64,000 nt of DNA from Porticoccus sp964276025 (GTDB lineage Bacteria; Pseudomonadota; Gammaproteobacteria; Pseudomonadales; Porticoccaceae): assembly GCA_964276025.1 (NCBI GenBank), contig CAXYDD010000002.1, positions 434,001 through 498,000 of the forward strand. Direction: 5' to 3'. The notes beneath the pieces were generated by a model. That model made no database searches. It had not been told where the DNA came from and saw only the letters and a program-made list of their open reading frames with translations. Each line of letters opens with the position of its first letter. Positions within the stretch are counted from its first letter, which is position 1. Of this stretch, positions 7,872 through 16,743 are shown in pieces. The position numbers and the translations under genes are program-made.

Positions 7872-9458
7872 TTATAATTTTTCATAATACTGCGAATAAT
7901 ATTTTTTAAGGAATTTGCTAAAAGTCATTGAATCAGAAGCCTCAATTATTGATTGGTTTTTATGAGACTGGATCGCCATATCTGTATATTCCTTAATTTT
8001 CTCTGGCCCAAATTTCCTCCCCTGCAAATACCTATGACTTTCAAGTGAAAGATCCATTGCTACCTGATAGAAAGTTTTTTTACTTTTCTTCATAGTATCC
8101 AGAATCATTGCTGAGGGCGTTAAAGAAGGGCTCTTAGTTAATACTTCGAATTTTTTTAAAACCCGATTATATCTCTTGTTTTGAGTGTTCTTATCTAAGA
8201 TGTCTGCCAATACATACATTTCTTGAAAAATAGAATTACTCCAACTTTTAAAAGATCTCATTCCATCTGCATCATGAAGCATGAGATTTGGACTTCTACC
8301 CTCATTAACCATTATCTTTTGATTAGTCAGTATACGGGTATGTTCATTTAGATTTGAAGGTGGGCTCTCTGATAACAAGCATGTTAGTAAAAATAGATCT
8401 ATTAAATCTATCTGATCGCGATCAATACCAAGTGGCAAAAAAGGATTAAGGTCAATGCACCGAACTTCAATATACTCTACCCCTTTTTCAGATAAAGCCT
8501 TCAGAGGTGCTTGTCCTGTTTTACTAGATCTTTTGGGTCGAATAGGACTATAAAATTCGTTCTCTATTTGTAATATATTTGAATTAAGTTGCTTATAATT
8601 TTTATTAGAATCTTTTAATCCGATTAGCTCATAATCGGTAAATGGCAGAGTTAGCTGACTTCTGAGTGTCTTAATGTATCCATTCAGACTGTTGTAGCAA
8701 ACTATTAAGTCTTCTTGATTTTTACTTTGATATCCTAAATTACTCATTCTTAAGGACGTCGCATAAGGTAGATGTAGGCTGTGCTCATCATCAGCAAACT
8801 TTATAAGATTATGCTTTCTATTTTTTGCAAAACTGCGACAAACTACAGGGGATGCACCAAATAGGTATAAAAGTAACCAATAACGGCGACGGAAATTTCT
8901 TATTAATGAAAAATAGTTTTTTGTTTTAAAATCTTTAAGGGATAGACTCGATTTTTCAGCCTTCCTGAATATTTCCATCAGGTCGTCCGATACCGAAAAG
9001 TTGTAATGGATGCCTGCCACAGTCTGCATTAACTTTCCATATCGATGACCTAGTCCTACTCTATATACGTGTTTCATTTTTCCAATATTCGAGGATCCAT
9101 AAACTCCTACAGGAATACCGCTATCACCATTTAATTGACATGGCATGCTGCTTGTCCAAAGTAACTCATCAGAAATATTTTGATATGTGAAGCAGTGAGC
9201 ATCCTCTAATATTTGAATGACTTTATCTGCATCTGTAAGTGGTGGCGTAATGAATTCTAGCAAGGCTTCTGAAAAATCAGTTGTTATTTGTGGGTGGGTC
9301 AGAGCAGCTCCTAACGACTCAAAATGTTTACTTTGAGATAAAGTCCCCGACTTTGTTACCCGCAAGCTTTCTTTCTCGATTCCCCTCGTGATATCCAAAA
9401 GAATTTCCGAGGATCTATCCTCACTAAGTAAATTAAGACGATCTTTTGATAAAGACAA
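7872..9458 (-). CDS. gshA: Glutamate-cysteine ligase GshA
   Basis: ATP-dependent first step of glutathione synthesis. The protein resembles the E. coli type-1 enzyme (about 518 residues): GIEKESLRV near the N-terminus, ALTHPQITTDFSEALLEFIT, and GIHYNFSV. An upstream in-frame ATG (9515) would add 19 residues, but TTG at 9458 has AAGGAAG seven bases upstream and places GIEKESLRV at the same distance from the start as in E. coli, so I prefer it (528 residues). A small inverted repeat in the leader is listed separately. gshB is not in this window. Confidence 0.93.
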   Translation of the reverse strand: MSLSKDRLNLLSEDRSSEILLDITRGIEKESLRVTKSGTLSQSKHFESLGAALTHPQITTDFSEALLEFITPPLTDADKVIQILEDAHCFTYQNISDELLWTSSMPCQLNGDSGIPVGVYGSSNIGKMKHVYRVGLGHRYGKLMQTVAGIHYNFSVSDDLMEIFRKAEKSSLSLKDFKTKNYFSLIRNFRRRYWLLLYLFGASPVVCRSFAKNRKHNLIKFADDEHSLHLPYATSLRMSNLGYQSKNQEDLIVCYNSLNGYIKTLRSQLTLPFTDYELIGLKDSNKNYKQLNSNILQIENEFYSPIRPKRSSKTGQAPLKALSEKGVEYIEVRCIDLNPFLPLGIDRDQIDLIDLFLLTCLLSESPPSNLNEHTRILTNQKIMVNEGRSPNLMLHDADGMRSFKSWSNSIFQEMYVLADILDKNTQNKRYNRVLKKFEVLTKSPSLTPSAMILDTMKKSKKTFYQVAMDLSLESHRYLQGRKFGPEKIKEYTDMAIQSHKNQSIIEASDSMTFSKFLKKYYSQYYEKL

Positions 9459-9517
9459 ATTTTCTTCCTTGAGCAAAATTGCTGGAAAGATTTGAGGATG
9501 CAAACAATATAACATAA

Positions 9518-9534
9518 GCTCGATAGAATCGAGC
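9518..9534 (-). promoter_or_regulatory. Short inverted repeat in the gshA leader
   Basis: GCTCGAT-AGA-ATCGAGC: two perfect 7-base arms around a 3-base loop, about 60-75 bases before the preferred gshA start. It could be a hairpin in the mRNA or an operator; it has no T-run. Confidence 0.45.
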
Positions 9535-9655
9535 CTGACTAAAGATATAATAATTAAATTTATGAAATATTTTAACTCTCTTAAGTTTAAGCCATATTTT
9601 TTGCTGTTCTGAAAATAATTAAATTATCAAAATAATTTTAAGTGGCCATCTAATT

Positions 9656-9685
9656 ATTAAAATTAAAATTAAAATTAAAATTAAT
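9656..9685. repeat. Hexanucleotide tandem repeat (ATTAAA)n
   Basis: Four exact ATTAAA units followed by a fifth, ATTAAT. It lies 21 bases from the Fur-box-like site and could change length by slippage. Confidence 0.85.
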
Positions 9686-9706
9686 GACTTAGCGGTGTGA
9701 TATTTA

Positions 9707-9725
9707 GTAAATGATTATCATTATC
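9707..9725. promoter_or_regulatory. Fur-box-like operator
   Basis: The 19-base sequence GTAAATGATTATCATTATC matches the classical Fur consensus (GATAATGATAATCATTATC) at 16 of 19 positions, and the match runs on into further ATCATT-type hexamers on the right. It lies about 250 bases upstream of the preferred gshA start and about 350 bases upstream of acxA. Which gene it controls cannot be decided from sequence. Confidence 0.65.
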
Positions 9726-10073
9726 ATTTACATCCTTATTTATCAATAATTTAGCTCATAAAATTGTTGGACACATCTGATTTCTCATGGTTTAATTTAT
9801 GTCCGATCAATTTTCTGCTTGCCTCTTATGCATTAAGTATATGGAGCTAAATAGCAGGATTTTTGCGCCGGTTATATTTATAAACTAATGATATTTAAAG
9901 TATTTATCAATTAATTATAGATATAAAAAAAGTAGTATCTGAGGGTATTTTTTGTTTTTCTAGCGTGATTTGAGTATTTGTAAAAATCGATAGAGATCGA
10001 TACGAGGCGCAGAAAAAAATATTTAAAGCAAAAAATATGAAGTTAGAAACTCATAAAAATAGAGGATATAAAC

Positions 10074-12251
10074 TTGAACGATTTAAATAACCCCGTCGAG
10101 GTCCTAGGGATCGATGCAGGCGGAACTATGACAGACACGTTTTTTGTGCGAGCAGACGGCTCTTTTGTTGTCGGTAAAGCACAAAGTGATGCAGATGAAG
10201 CTAAAGCTGTACTTACATCAAGTGTTGATGCATTAGCACACTGGGGACGTACAATTGAAGACACATACCCGGAAATGGTTACTTGCGTATTTTCTGGAAC
10301 TGCGATGCTTAACCGTGTTGTGGGAAGAAAAGGACTACGTACAGGCCTGATAACAAGTAAAGGATTTGAAGATTTTCATAGAATGGGTCGAGCCATTCAA
10401 TGTTACTTAGGGTATGCGTTCGAAGATCGCCTACACCTAAATAGCCATAAATATGATGAGTCTTTGGTTCATATCCACGATACTCGTGGTGTTACTGAAC
10501 GTATCGATTGTAAGGGTGCTGTTGTTATACCTGTAAGGGTAGCAGAAGCAACACAAGCTGCTAAAGAGCTTGTTGAGCAGGGCGTAAAAGCAATTGCCAT
10601 TAGTTTGCTTAGCTCTTATCTAAACCCAGAACATGAACATGCGGTACGTGACGCTGTTGAAAAGGTGGTTAAAGATAGCGGAAAAGATATACCAGTATTC
10701 GCTTCTGTTGATTACTATCCAGCACGTAAAGAAAGTCATCGTACTAATACTACTATCCTAGAAGCATATGCCGCTGAACCTTCAAGAAAAATTCTTGGTA
10801 AGTTAAGCGACACTATGAGATCTAAAGGCGGTAAGTTCGATGTGCGCGTGATGGCTACCCATGGTGGTACAATCAGCTGGAAAGCAAAAGAATTAGCTCG
10901 CTCATTAGTATCAGGTCCAATTGGTGGAGTTATTGGTGCTAAATATTTAGGTGAGCAATTAGGCTACGAAAATATTGCATGTTCAGATATTGGCGGCACT
11001 AGCTTCGATATGGCTTTAATTACTGGCGGCAACTACTCTATCCATAAAGATAGTGAAATGGCTCGCTTGGTATTATCATTACCTATGGTTGCGATGGATA
11101 GTATCGGTGCAGGTGCAGGTAGTTTTGTACGTATCGACCCTTACTCTAATTCTCTTAAACTAGGTCCTGATAGTGCTGGTTACCGAGTTGGTACTTGTTG
11201 GCCAGAAGGTGGATTGGATACAGTATCTGTAACCGACTGTCATATTATTCTAGGTTACTTGAACCCTGATAACTTCCTTGGCGGGATTTTAAAACTAGAT
11301 GTTGAGCGTGGTAGAAAGTGTGTACAAGATCAGATTGCTACTCCTATGGGATTATCTTTAGAAGATGCAGCTGCTGGTGTTATTGAGCTACTTGACCTTT
11401 CATTACGTCAGCACTTACGTGCAATGATCTCTGGTAAAGGATACAGTCCACGTGATTTCGTATGTTTCTCATACGGTGGCGGTGGTCCAGTTCACGCATA
11501 CGGTTATACAAAAGGATTGGGTTTCAAAGAAACTATTGTTCCTGCTTGGGCTGCTGGATTCTCAGCATTTGGTTGTGCATCAGCTGACTTCGAATATCGT
11601 TATGATATGAGTGTTAACGTTGGCATAACTGAAGAATCTACAGATCAAGATCTAGAAGATTCTGTGAATCAGCTTCAAACAGCATGGGATACTCTGAAGA
11701 TTAAAGTATTAGAAGAGTTCGAGATCAACGGATTCTCTGAGAAAGATATTACTTTTACTCCAGGTTATAGTATGCAATATCTAGGTCAGCTAAATGACTT
11801 GGAAATTGATTCGCCATTACCATCAGTGAAAGGCAAGAAAGATTGGCCAGCACTAGTAGCAGCATTCGATGCAGAATATGCTCGAGTATATGCTGATGCT
11901 GCTCGTTCGCCTGAGCTTGGTTTTGGGATCACTGGTGCAATTCTTCGAGGTTCAGTGGAAACAAGTAAACCTGCTGTTCCAGATGAAAAAGAACAAGGTG
12001 AAACCCCAGCAGCTGGATCTAAAACTGGTACTCGTAAGTTTTATGATCAACGCAAGTGGGTTGAAGCTGATCTTTATCACATGGAAAGCTTGATGCCTGG
12101 CAACAGAGTTCAAGGTCCAGCAGTGATTGAGTCTGATGCAACTACTTTTGTAGTTCCAACTGGCTTCGCAACGTTCTTAGATAAGCACCGTCTCTTCCAC
12201 TTGATTGAGACTGATGATCTAACAGTCGCATTTAATTATGTTGACGCTTAG
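10074..12251 (+). CDS. acxA: Acetone carboxylase beta subunit
   Basis: Hydantoinase A/oxoprolinase-type subunit, 725 residues (about 717 is usual). The N-terminal ASKHA nucleotide-binding signature GIDAGGTMTDTFFV is at residues 12-25, with a second phosphate-binding motif SDIGGTSFDMAL near residue 304. Acetone carboxylase is a cytoplasmic (alpha-beta-gamma)2 enzyme that uses ATP and bicarbonate to convert acetone to acetoacetate; the beta subunit binds the nucleotide. The start is TTG with AGAGGA seven bases upstream. The gene uses more CGT, GGT and other preferred-looking codons than its neighbours, as expected for an abundant protein. The related acetophenone carboxylase is less likely because a typical acxC follows. 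Confidence 0.95.
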   Translation: MNDLNNPVEVLGIDAGGTMTDTFFVRADGSFVVGKAQSDADEAKAVLTSSVDALAHWGRTIEDTYPEMVTCVFSGTAMLNRVVGRKGLRTGLITSKGFEDFHRMGRAIQCYLGYAFEDRLHLNSHKYDESLVHIHDTRGVTERIDCKGAVVIPVRVAEATQAAKELVEQGVKAIAISLLSSYLNPEHEHAVRDAVEKVVKDSGKDIPVFASVDYYPARKESHRTNTTILEAYAAEPSRKILGKLSDTMRSKGGKFDVRVMATHGGTISWKAKELARSLVSGPIGGVIGAKYLGEQLGYENIACSDIGGTSFDMALITGGNYSIHKDSEMARLVLSLPMVAMDSIGAGAGSFVRIDPYSNSLKLGPDSAGYRVGTCWPEGGLDTVSVTDCHIILGYLNPDNFLGGILKLDVERGRKCVQDQIATPMGLSLEDAAAGVIELLDLSLRQHLRAMISGKGYSPRDFVCFSYGGGGPVHAYGYTKGLGFKETIVPAWAAGFSAFGCASADFEYRYDMSVNVGITEESTDQDLEDSVNQLQTAWDTLKIKVLEEFEINGFSEKDITFTPGYSMQYLGQLNDLEIDSPLPSVKGKKDWPALVAAFDAEYARVYADAARSPELGFGITGAILRGSVETSKPAVPDEKEQGETPAAGSKTGTRKFYDQRKWVEADLYHMESLMPGNRVQGPAVIESDATTFVVPTGFATFLDKHRLFHLIETDDLTVAFNYVDA

Positions 12252-12276
12252 TCAAGAAATTAACAGGAGAAATTAA

Positions 12277-14622
12277 ATGACTATATTAGAAACCCTTAAA
12301 GGGGCAGAACTAGGCAAGTTATTGAAAAATGGTTTGTCTCTAGACGAGAACCGAAATGGTATCTTGGCGCGTGCGTCGGAAACTGGACACTATGACGGTA
12401 TTAAAACACTAACACTTAAAGAGAAAGACCCAATCAAATACGAACGTATTTTTTCCAAAGTTCGTGCAGGTTTGGTGAATTCTCGTGAAGTTGCCAAGAA
12501 GATTGCAGCGTCACCAATCGTTGAGCAAGAAGGTGAGTTATGCTTTACCCTTTACAACGTAGCTGGTGATTGTATTGCTACTTCTACAGGTATTATTATC
12601 CACGTTGGCACCATGGGTGCTGCGATCAAATATATGATCCAAAACAACTGGGAAATTAATCCTGGTATCAATGAAGGTGACATGTTCACTAACAACGATT
12701 GCCAAACAGGTAACGTACACCCTTGCGATATTGCAACAATTATTCCTGTGTTCTTTGAAGGATACTTGTGTGCATGGGTAGGTGGTGTAACTCACGTAAT
12801 TGATACTGGTGCTGTAGGACCAGGATCTATGTCTAACGGTCAAATTCAACGTTTCGGTGATGGCCTACAAATTACTTGTCGTAAGACAGGTGTAAACGAT
12901 ACTCCACTACGTGACTGGTTACACGAAAGTCAACGTAACGTGCGTACAGTTAAATACTGGATTCTTGATGAGAAAACTCGTATTGCTGGTACCTCAATGA
13001 TTCGTGAAATGGTTCAAGAAACTATTGCTGACGAAGGTGTTGATGCCTGGGATATTTTCGCAATGGAGGTTATTGAGGATGGTCGTCGTGGTTTAACTAG
13101 CCGTATTAAGGCTATGACTATTCCAGGAGAAGTTAGAACCGTCGCATTCGTTGATGTACCTTATACTCATCCAGATGTAGCGGTACCATCTCCATTCGCT
13201 AAGCTTGACTCAATCATGCATGCACCGTGCTTGATTACTGTAAAAGCAGATGCTACTTGGCGTTTAGACTTTGAAGGTTGTAGTCGATGGGGCTGGCACA
13301 CATATAATGCAAACCCCACAGCGTTCACATCAGGTATCTGGGTAATGATGACTCAAAGTCTTGTACCTACAGAACGTGTTAATGATGGTTGTCGTTATGC
13401 TACTCAATTCCGTCTACCTAAAGGTACTTGGACTAACCCAGATGATCGTCGTACAGCTCACGCAGATGCATGGCACTTCTTGGTTTCTTCATGGAGTTCT
13501 TTATGGAGAGGAATTAGCCGTACATACTTTGGTCGTGGTTACTTAGAAGAAGTTAATTCTGGTAACTCTAATCCTTGTAACTGGTTACAAGGTGGCGGTA
13601 TCAACCAAGACGGAGAAATCCATGCTGTAAATAGTTTTGAAACAGCAGCTTGTGGTACTGGCGCATGTGCGATGAAAGATGGCCTTAACAACGCAGCTGC
13701 GATTTGGAATCCTGAAGGCGACATGGGTGATATTGAGATCTGGGAACTTGCAGAACCTCTTTTATACTTAGGTCGTACTCAAAAAACCAATTCAGGCGGT
13801 TACGGTAAATGGCGTGGTGGTAATGGTTTTGAAACGTTACGTATGGTTCATGGTTCATGTGACTGGACTATGTTCTTCATGGGTAATGGTTATATGAACA
13901 GTGATTGGGGCTTGATGGGTGGTTATCCTTCAGCAACTGGTTACCGTTTCGAAGCACATAACACTGGACTCATTGGTCCTGGTGGAAGAATTGAAGCCGG
14001 AAAGGAAATTCCTTTAGGTGAAGATTTGAATCCAGACGATCGTTTATGGGAAAATCTTCTTGGTCCTGACGCTGAAGTTAAACGTGATAAGCAATGTATC
14101 ACTACAGAAGCTATGTTTGATAATGGCGATCTGTACTTGAACTACCTACGTGGTGGTCCAGGATTTGGTGATCCTTTAGATCGTTTGCACAGTGGCAAGC
14201 AGAGCATCGAAGAAGATCTTAACGAAAACTACATTCTTCCTGAATACGCTAAGAAAATTTATGGCGTTGTTTACACTCAGGATGCAGAAGGTGTTTACAC
14301 TGTAGATTCAGCTAAGACTACTGTCGCTCAAGATCAAATCAAAAAAGACCGTATGAAGCGCAGCATTCCTGTCAAAGAGTGGATGAAAGGTGAGCGTCAA
14401 AATATTATTGACAATAAAGCTTCTCCACAAGTTAAGCAGATGTATGCTTCAAGTTTTGCTCTGTCAGAGCCGTTCCTAAATGAATTTAAAACATTCTGGG
14501 ACTTACCTGCAGAATATAACTTGTTAGAGTCTACGTTGGGTATTCCAACATATGGCTCTACTAAAACTATGGACATCAGCGAAATGCCGGACTGTAAGCC
14601 CGTCATTATGACTGAGGAATGA
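12277..14622 (+). CDS. acxB: Acetone carboxylase alpha subunit
   Basis: Hydantoinase B-type subunit, 781 residues (about 776 is usual), starting 25 bases after acxA behind AGGAGA. The family core NNDCQTGNVHPCDI (about residues 144-157) and a nearby GGVTHVID supply His and Asp residues of the kind that bind the catalytic manganese in characterised acetone carboxylases. The glycine-rich C-terminal half (GGYGKWRGGNG, GGPGFGDPLDR) is also typical. This subunit carries the carboxylation site. Codon choice resembles acxA, which suggests high expression. Confidence 0.95.
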   Translation: MTILETLKGAELGKLLKNGLSLDENRNGILARASETGHYDGIKTLTLKEKDPIKYERIFSKVRAGLVNSREVAKKIAASPIVEQEGELCFTLYNVAGDCIATSTGIIIHVGTMGAAIKYMIQNNWEINPGINEGDMFTNNDCQTGNVHPCDIATIIPVFFEGYLCAWVGGVTHVIDTGAVGPGSMSNGQIQRFGDGLQITCRKTGVNDTPLRDWLHESQRNVRTVKYWILDEKTRIAGTSMIREMVQETIADEGVDAWDIFAMEVIEDGRRGLTSRIKAMTIPGEVRTVAFVDVPYTHPDVAVPSPFAKLDSIMHAPCLITVKADATWRLDFEGCSRWGWHTYNANPTAFTSGIWVMMTQSLVPTERVNDGCRYATQFRLPKGTWTNPDDRRTAHADAWHFLVSSWSSLWRGISRTYFGRGYLEEVNSGNSNPCNWLQGGGINQDGEIHAVNSFETAACGTGACAMKDGLNNAAAIWNPEGDMGDIEIWELAEPLLYLGRTQKTNSGGYGKWRGGNGFETLRMVHGSCDWTMFFMGNGYMNSDWGLMGGYPSATGYRFEAHNTGLIGPGGRIEAGKEIPLGEDLNPDDRLWENLLGPDAEVKRDKQCITTEAMFDNGDLYLNYLRGGPGFGDPLDRLHSGKQSIEEDLNENYILPEYAKKIYGVVYTQDAEGVYTVDSAKTTVAQDQIKKDRMKRSIPVKEWMKGERQNIIDNKASPQVKQMYASSFALSEPFLNEFKTFWDLPAEYNLLESTLGIPTYGSTKTMDISEMPDCKPVIMTEE

Positions 14623-14703
14623 TCGTTAACTGAGACATTGAGACAGTGCATCGATTCAGATGCACTCAATCAATTATCAATTAAATTAAAAGAGAGTATA
14701 GAT

Positions 14704-15204
14704 ATGTCTTCATATACAAAACAAGAAGTTAAGCAGCTGGTCGACGGCACATTAGCCTGGGATACAGTGCATCAAATGATTTCCATGCCTAAGGATGCAG
14801 ATCGTTACAAACTTTACATGGAAGTAATTCAGGATAAATTATCCTATAAACATAAAGTTATTATGGCATTAGGTCCACATCTAAACCTAGCTATCAGAGA
14901 TGGTGATGAAGAAATCCACGCATTCTGTGATTGCGGTAAAGATTTCGGCCACTACAAAGGTAACTGGAAACTTAACGCGAATATTTATGTTCGTGATACG
15001 GCAGAGAAAATGGATCAAGTTTATCCACGTTTAATGTCTCCAGATACTTCTTGGCAGGTTTACCGTGAGTATTCTTGTCCTGATTGTGGAACAATGCTTG
15101 ATATTGAAGCACCAACACCTTGGTACATGTGCATGCATGATGTCAAACCAGACTTGAAGACCTTTTTCGAGTGGGTTGGTATTCCAGCACCTGCAAAGAT
15201 ATAA
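14704..15204 (+). CDS. acxC: Acetone carboxylase gamma subunit
   Basis: Third subunit, 166 residues. The ATG at 14704 follows an AGAGAG ribosome-binding site and gives the usual length; an upstream frame extension to 14638 is not needed. Four cysteines form a zinc-site pattern, C75xC77 (FCDCGKDFG) and C125xxC128 (SCPDCG), as in other gamma subunits. It ends the acxABC operon and is followed directly by a strong terminator. Confidence 0.95.
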   Translation: MSSYTKQEVKQLVDGTLAWDTVHQMISMPKDADRYKLYMEVIQDKLSYKHKVIMALGPHLNLAIRDGDEEIHAFCDCGKDFGHYKGNWKLNANIYVRDTAEKMDQVYPRLMSPDTSWQVYREYSCPDCGTMLDIEAPTPWYMCMHDVKPDLKTFFEWVGIPAPAKI

Positions 15205-15222
15205 GTTGTTGATAGTAAATAG

Positions 15223-15257
15223 TAAGTCCCAGCCAATGGCTGGGACTTATTTTTTTT
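15223..15257 (+). terminator. Rho-independent terminator of the acx operon
   Basis: A perfect 12-bp stem (TAAGTCCCAGCC / GGCTGGGACTTA) with a 3-base loop, followed by a run of T to 15257. It begins 18 bases after the acxC stop. Confidence 0.95.
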
Positions 15258-15378
15258 GGATTAAAATTTTTTAATTATAAGTATGAATATACGCACTCGT
15301 TCTTTCAAAAGAAATTTTTCTACCGTTTACAAATTTATACTTTAAATAAAAAATTGCAATAAATTAAGGGAACAAGAA

Positions 15379-15879
15379 ATGTCAAAAGAAACATCATCAA
15401 AAAAAGCGTCACAAAAAGAGGCATCTGTTCCTCATTTTTCTATGCAAAAAATTTATTTAAAAAAAAGCAATTTTGAGTCCCCAAATTCTGCCAGTGTATT
15501 TGGTACCGACTGGAAACCAGAAACTAAAATGGATTTAAATCTAAGTCATCAATCTATAGATGATGATGGGCGTTATGAGGCTGTGATAAGTGTCAAAGTT
15601 ACAGCTACAAATGAAAATATTGTGGCATTTAGTGTTGAGATTGACCAAGCTGCATTATTTTTAATTGATGGCTTTCCAGATGATCGTTTAGACGAGGCTT
15701 TGAACTCTGCCTGTCCATTAATAATGTTCCCTTATTTGCGAGAAACTCTTGACAATGTACTACTAAAAGCCGGATATCCACCATTAATGCTTGCTCCAAT
15801 CAATTTTGACGCCATGTATAAAGAAAAGAAGGCGGCAAAGGAAGCCGAAGAAAAAGCAAAAAATGAAGCAAACCACTAA
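15379..15879 (+). CDS. secB: Protein-export chaperone SecB
   Basis: Cytoplasmic tetrameric chaperone that keeps preproteins unfolded and hands them to SecA. The 166-residue protein has the SecB core (FSMQKIYLKKSNFESPN, about residues 20-36; then ACPLIMFPYLRETLDNVLLKAGYPP with the LAPINFDAMY tail). The C-terminal end is lysine/alanine/glutamate-rich. Preceded by AAGGGAACAAGAA. The usual secB neighbours grxC and gpsA are absent. Confidence 0.96.
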   Translation: MSKETSSKKASQKEASVPHFSMQKIYLKKSNFESPNSASVFGTDWKPETKMDLNLSHQSIDDDGRYEAVISVKVTATNENIVAFSVEIDQAALFLIDGFPDDRLDEALNSACPLIMFPYLRETLDNVLLKAGYPPLMLAPINFDAMYKEKKAAKEAEEKAKNEANH

Positions 15880-16005
15880 TTAGTTAAACTAAGAATTGCG
15901 GATTTATAAGTCTAATCTAGTTGATATTACTTTCATCTCTCATATTTTGAGGTTTATTGAATTTTTTTAGCTAACAATAACCTACCTGTATGCACAATAA
16001 GTACA

Positions 16006-16743
16006 TTAATTTATATCACCCCATATTGATTGAAAAATACTGATTGCTACAGTTGGCGCAGTTTCTGTTCTTAGAATCCTTGGTCCGAGGGACATCTGGT
16101 CAAATTTGTAGTTTTTAGCAACTTCAACTTCGCTAACAGAAAATCCACCCTCTGGACCAATTAATAGGGATATATCGACGATGGTTTTATCATTTTTAAG
16201 AGTTGATATTTGTTTTTTCCCATTTGGGTCAAGTATTATTTTTTTTTGCGCAGAAACATTTTGAACCCAATCTTCCATTTTTTTTGGAAAATTAATAACT
16301 GGTATTTTTGTTCGACGGGACTGTTCGCAAGCACTTATACAAACTTTTTCCCAGTGCAACAATCTATTTTGTAGTTTATCTTTGTCTAGCTTGACCCCAA
16401 CTCTGTCAGTAAATAGTGGCGTTATTTCAGTAACCCCAACCTCAGTGGATTTTTGTATAACTGTATTCATTCTGTCGTTACGCGAAATGCCTACCCCAAG
16501 ATGGATCTTTAATGGCGATTCATTTGTAGTCTTAAGATGTTCACCAACTAGTAGTGTTATTTTATTTCTATTAACTTTTGTTATTGTTGATTTAAACTCT
16601 CCGCCTTCACCATTGAAAATTGTTACAAATTTCCCAGGGTTTAACCTTAAAACTGTTCCTATATGTTTGGCAGCGAAATCATCAAGTATAATTTTCGTAC
16701 CAGATGAAAGTGGTTGTTTTGTGTGAACCCTGATGTCACGCAT
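16006..16743 (-). CDS. rsmE: 16S rRNA (uracil-1498-N3)-methyltransferase RsmE
   Basis: SPOUT-class enzyme of 245 residues acting on the 30S subunit. The C-terminal SAM-knot motif is clear: LLIGPEGGFSVSEVE (about residues 195-209) and SLGPRILRTETAPTVAI (about 218-234). The start overlaps the end of metF by eight bases, so it is the last gene of the sahR-metK-ahcY-metF-rsmE cluster; placing a SAM user with SAM synthesis genes is fitting but the link may only be transcriptional. Confidence 0.95.
   Translation of the reverse strand: MRDIRVHTKQPLSSGTKIILDDFAAKHIGTVLRLNPGKFVTIFNGEGGEFKSTITKVNRNKITLLVGEHLKTTNESPLKIHLGVGISRNDRMNTVIQKSTEVGVTEITPLFTDRVGVKLDKDKLQNRLLHWEKVCISACEQSRRTKIPVINFPKKMEDWVQNVSAQKKIILDPNGKKQISTLKNDKTIVDISLLIGPEGGFSVSEVEVAKNYKFDQMSLGPRILRTETAPTVAISIFQSIWGDIN

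Larger units (their letters stand above)
9459..10073. other. 615-base intergenic region between gshA and acxA
   Basis: This region holds the divergent control sequences for gshA (minus) and the acx operon (plus). I see a 7-bp-arm inverted repeat (9518-9534), a hexanucleotide tandem repeat (9656-9685), a Fur-box-like site (9707-9725) and a small inverted repeat ATCGAT-AGAG-ATCGAT (9986-10001), then the acxA ribosome-binding site AGAGGA (10061-10066). Two tiny open frames (9799-9888 and 10037-10090) lack good ribosome-binding sites. No sigma-54 promoter of the kind known upstream of acetone carboxylase operons in other bacteria is evident. Confidence 0.7.

Noticed and set aside
9799..9888. 29-codon open frame upstream of acxA
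   Set aside because: No ribosome-binding site and no protein-like features; expected by chance in a 615-base gap.
10037..10090. 17-codon frame overlapping the acxA start (possible leader peptide)
   Set aside because: Its ribosome-binding site is weak and it has no run of regulatory codons; the AGAGGA site serves the acxA TTG.
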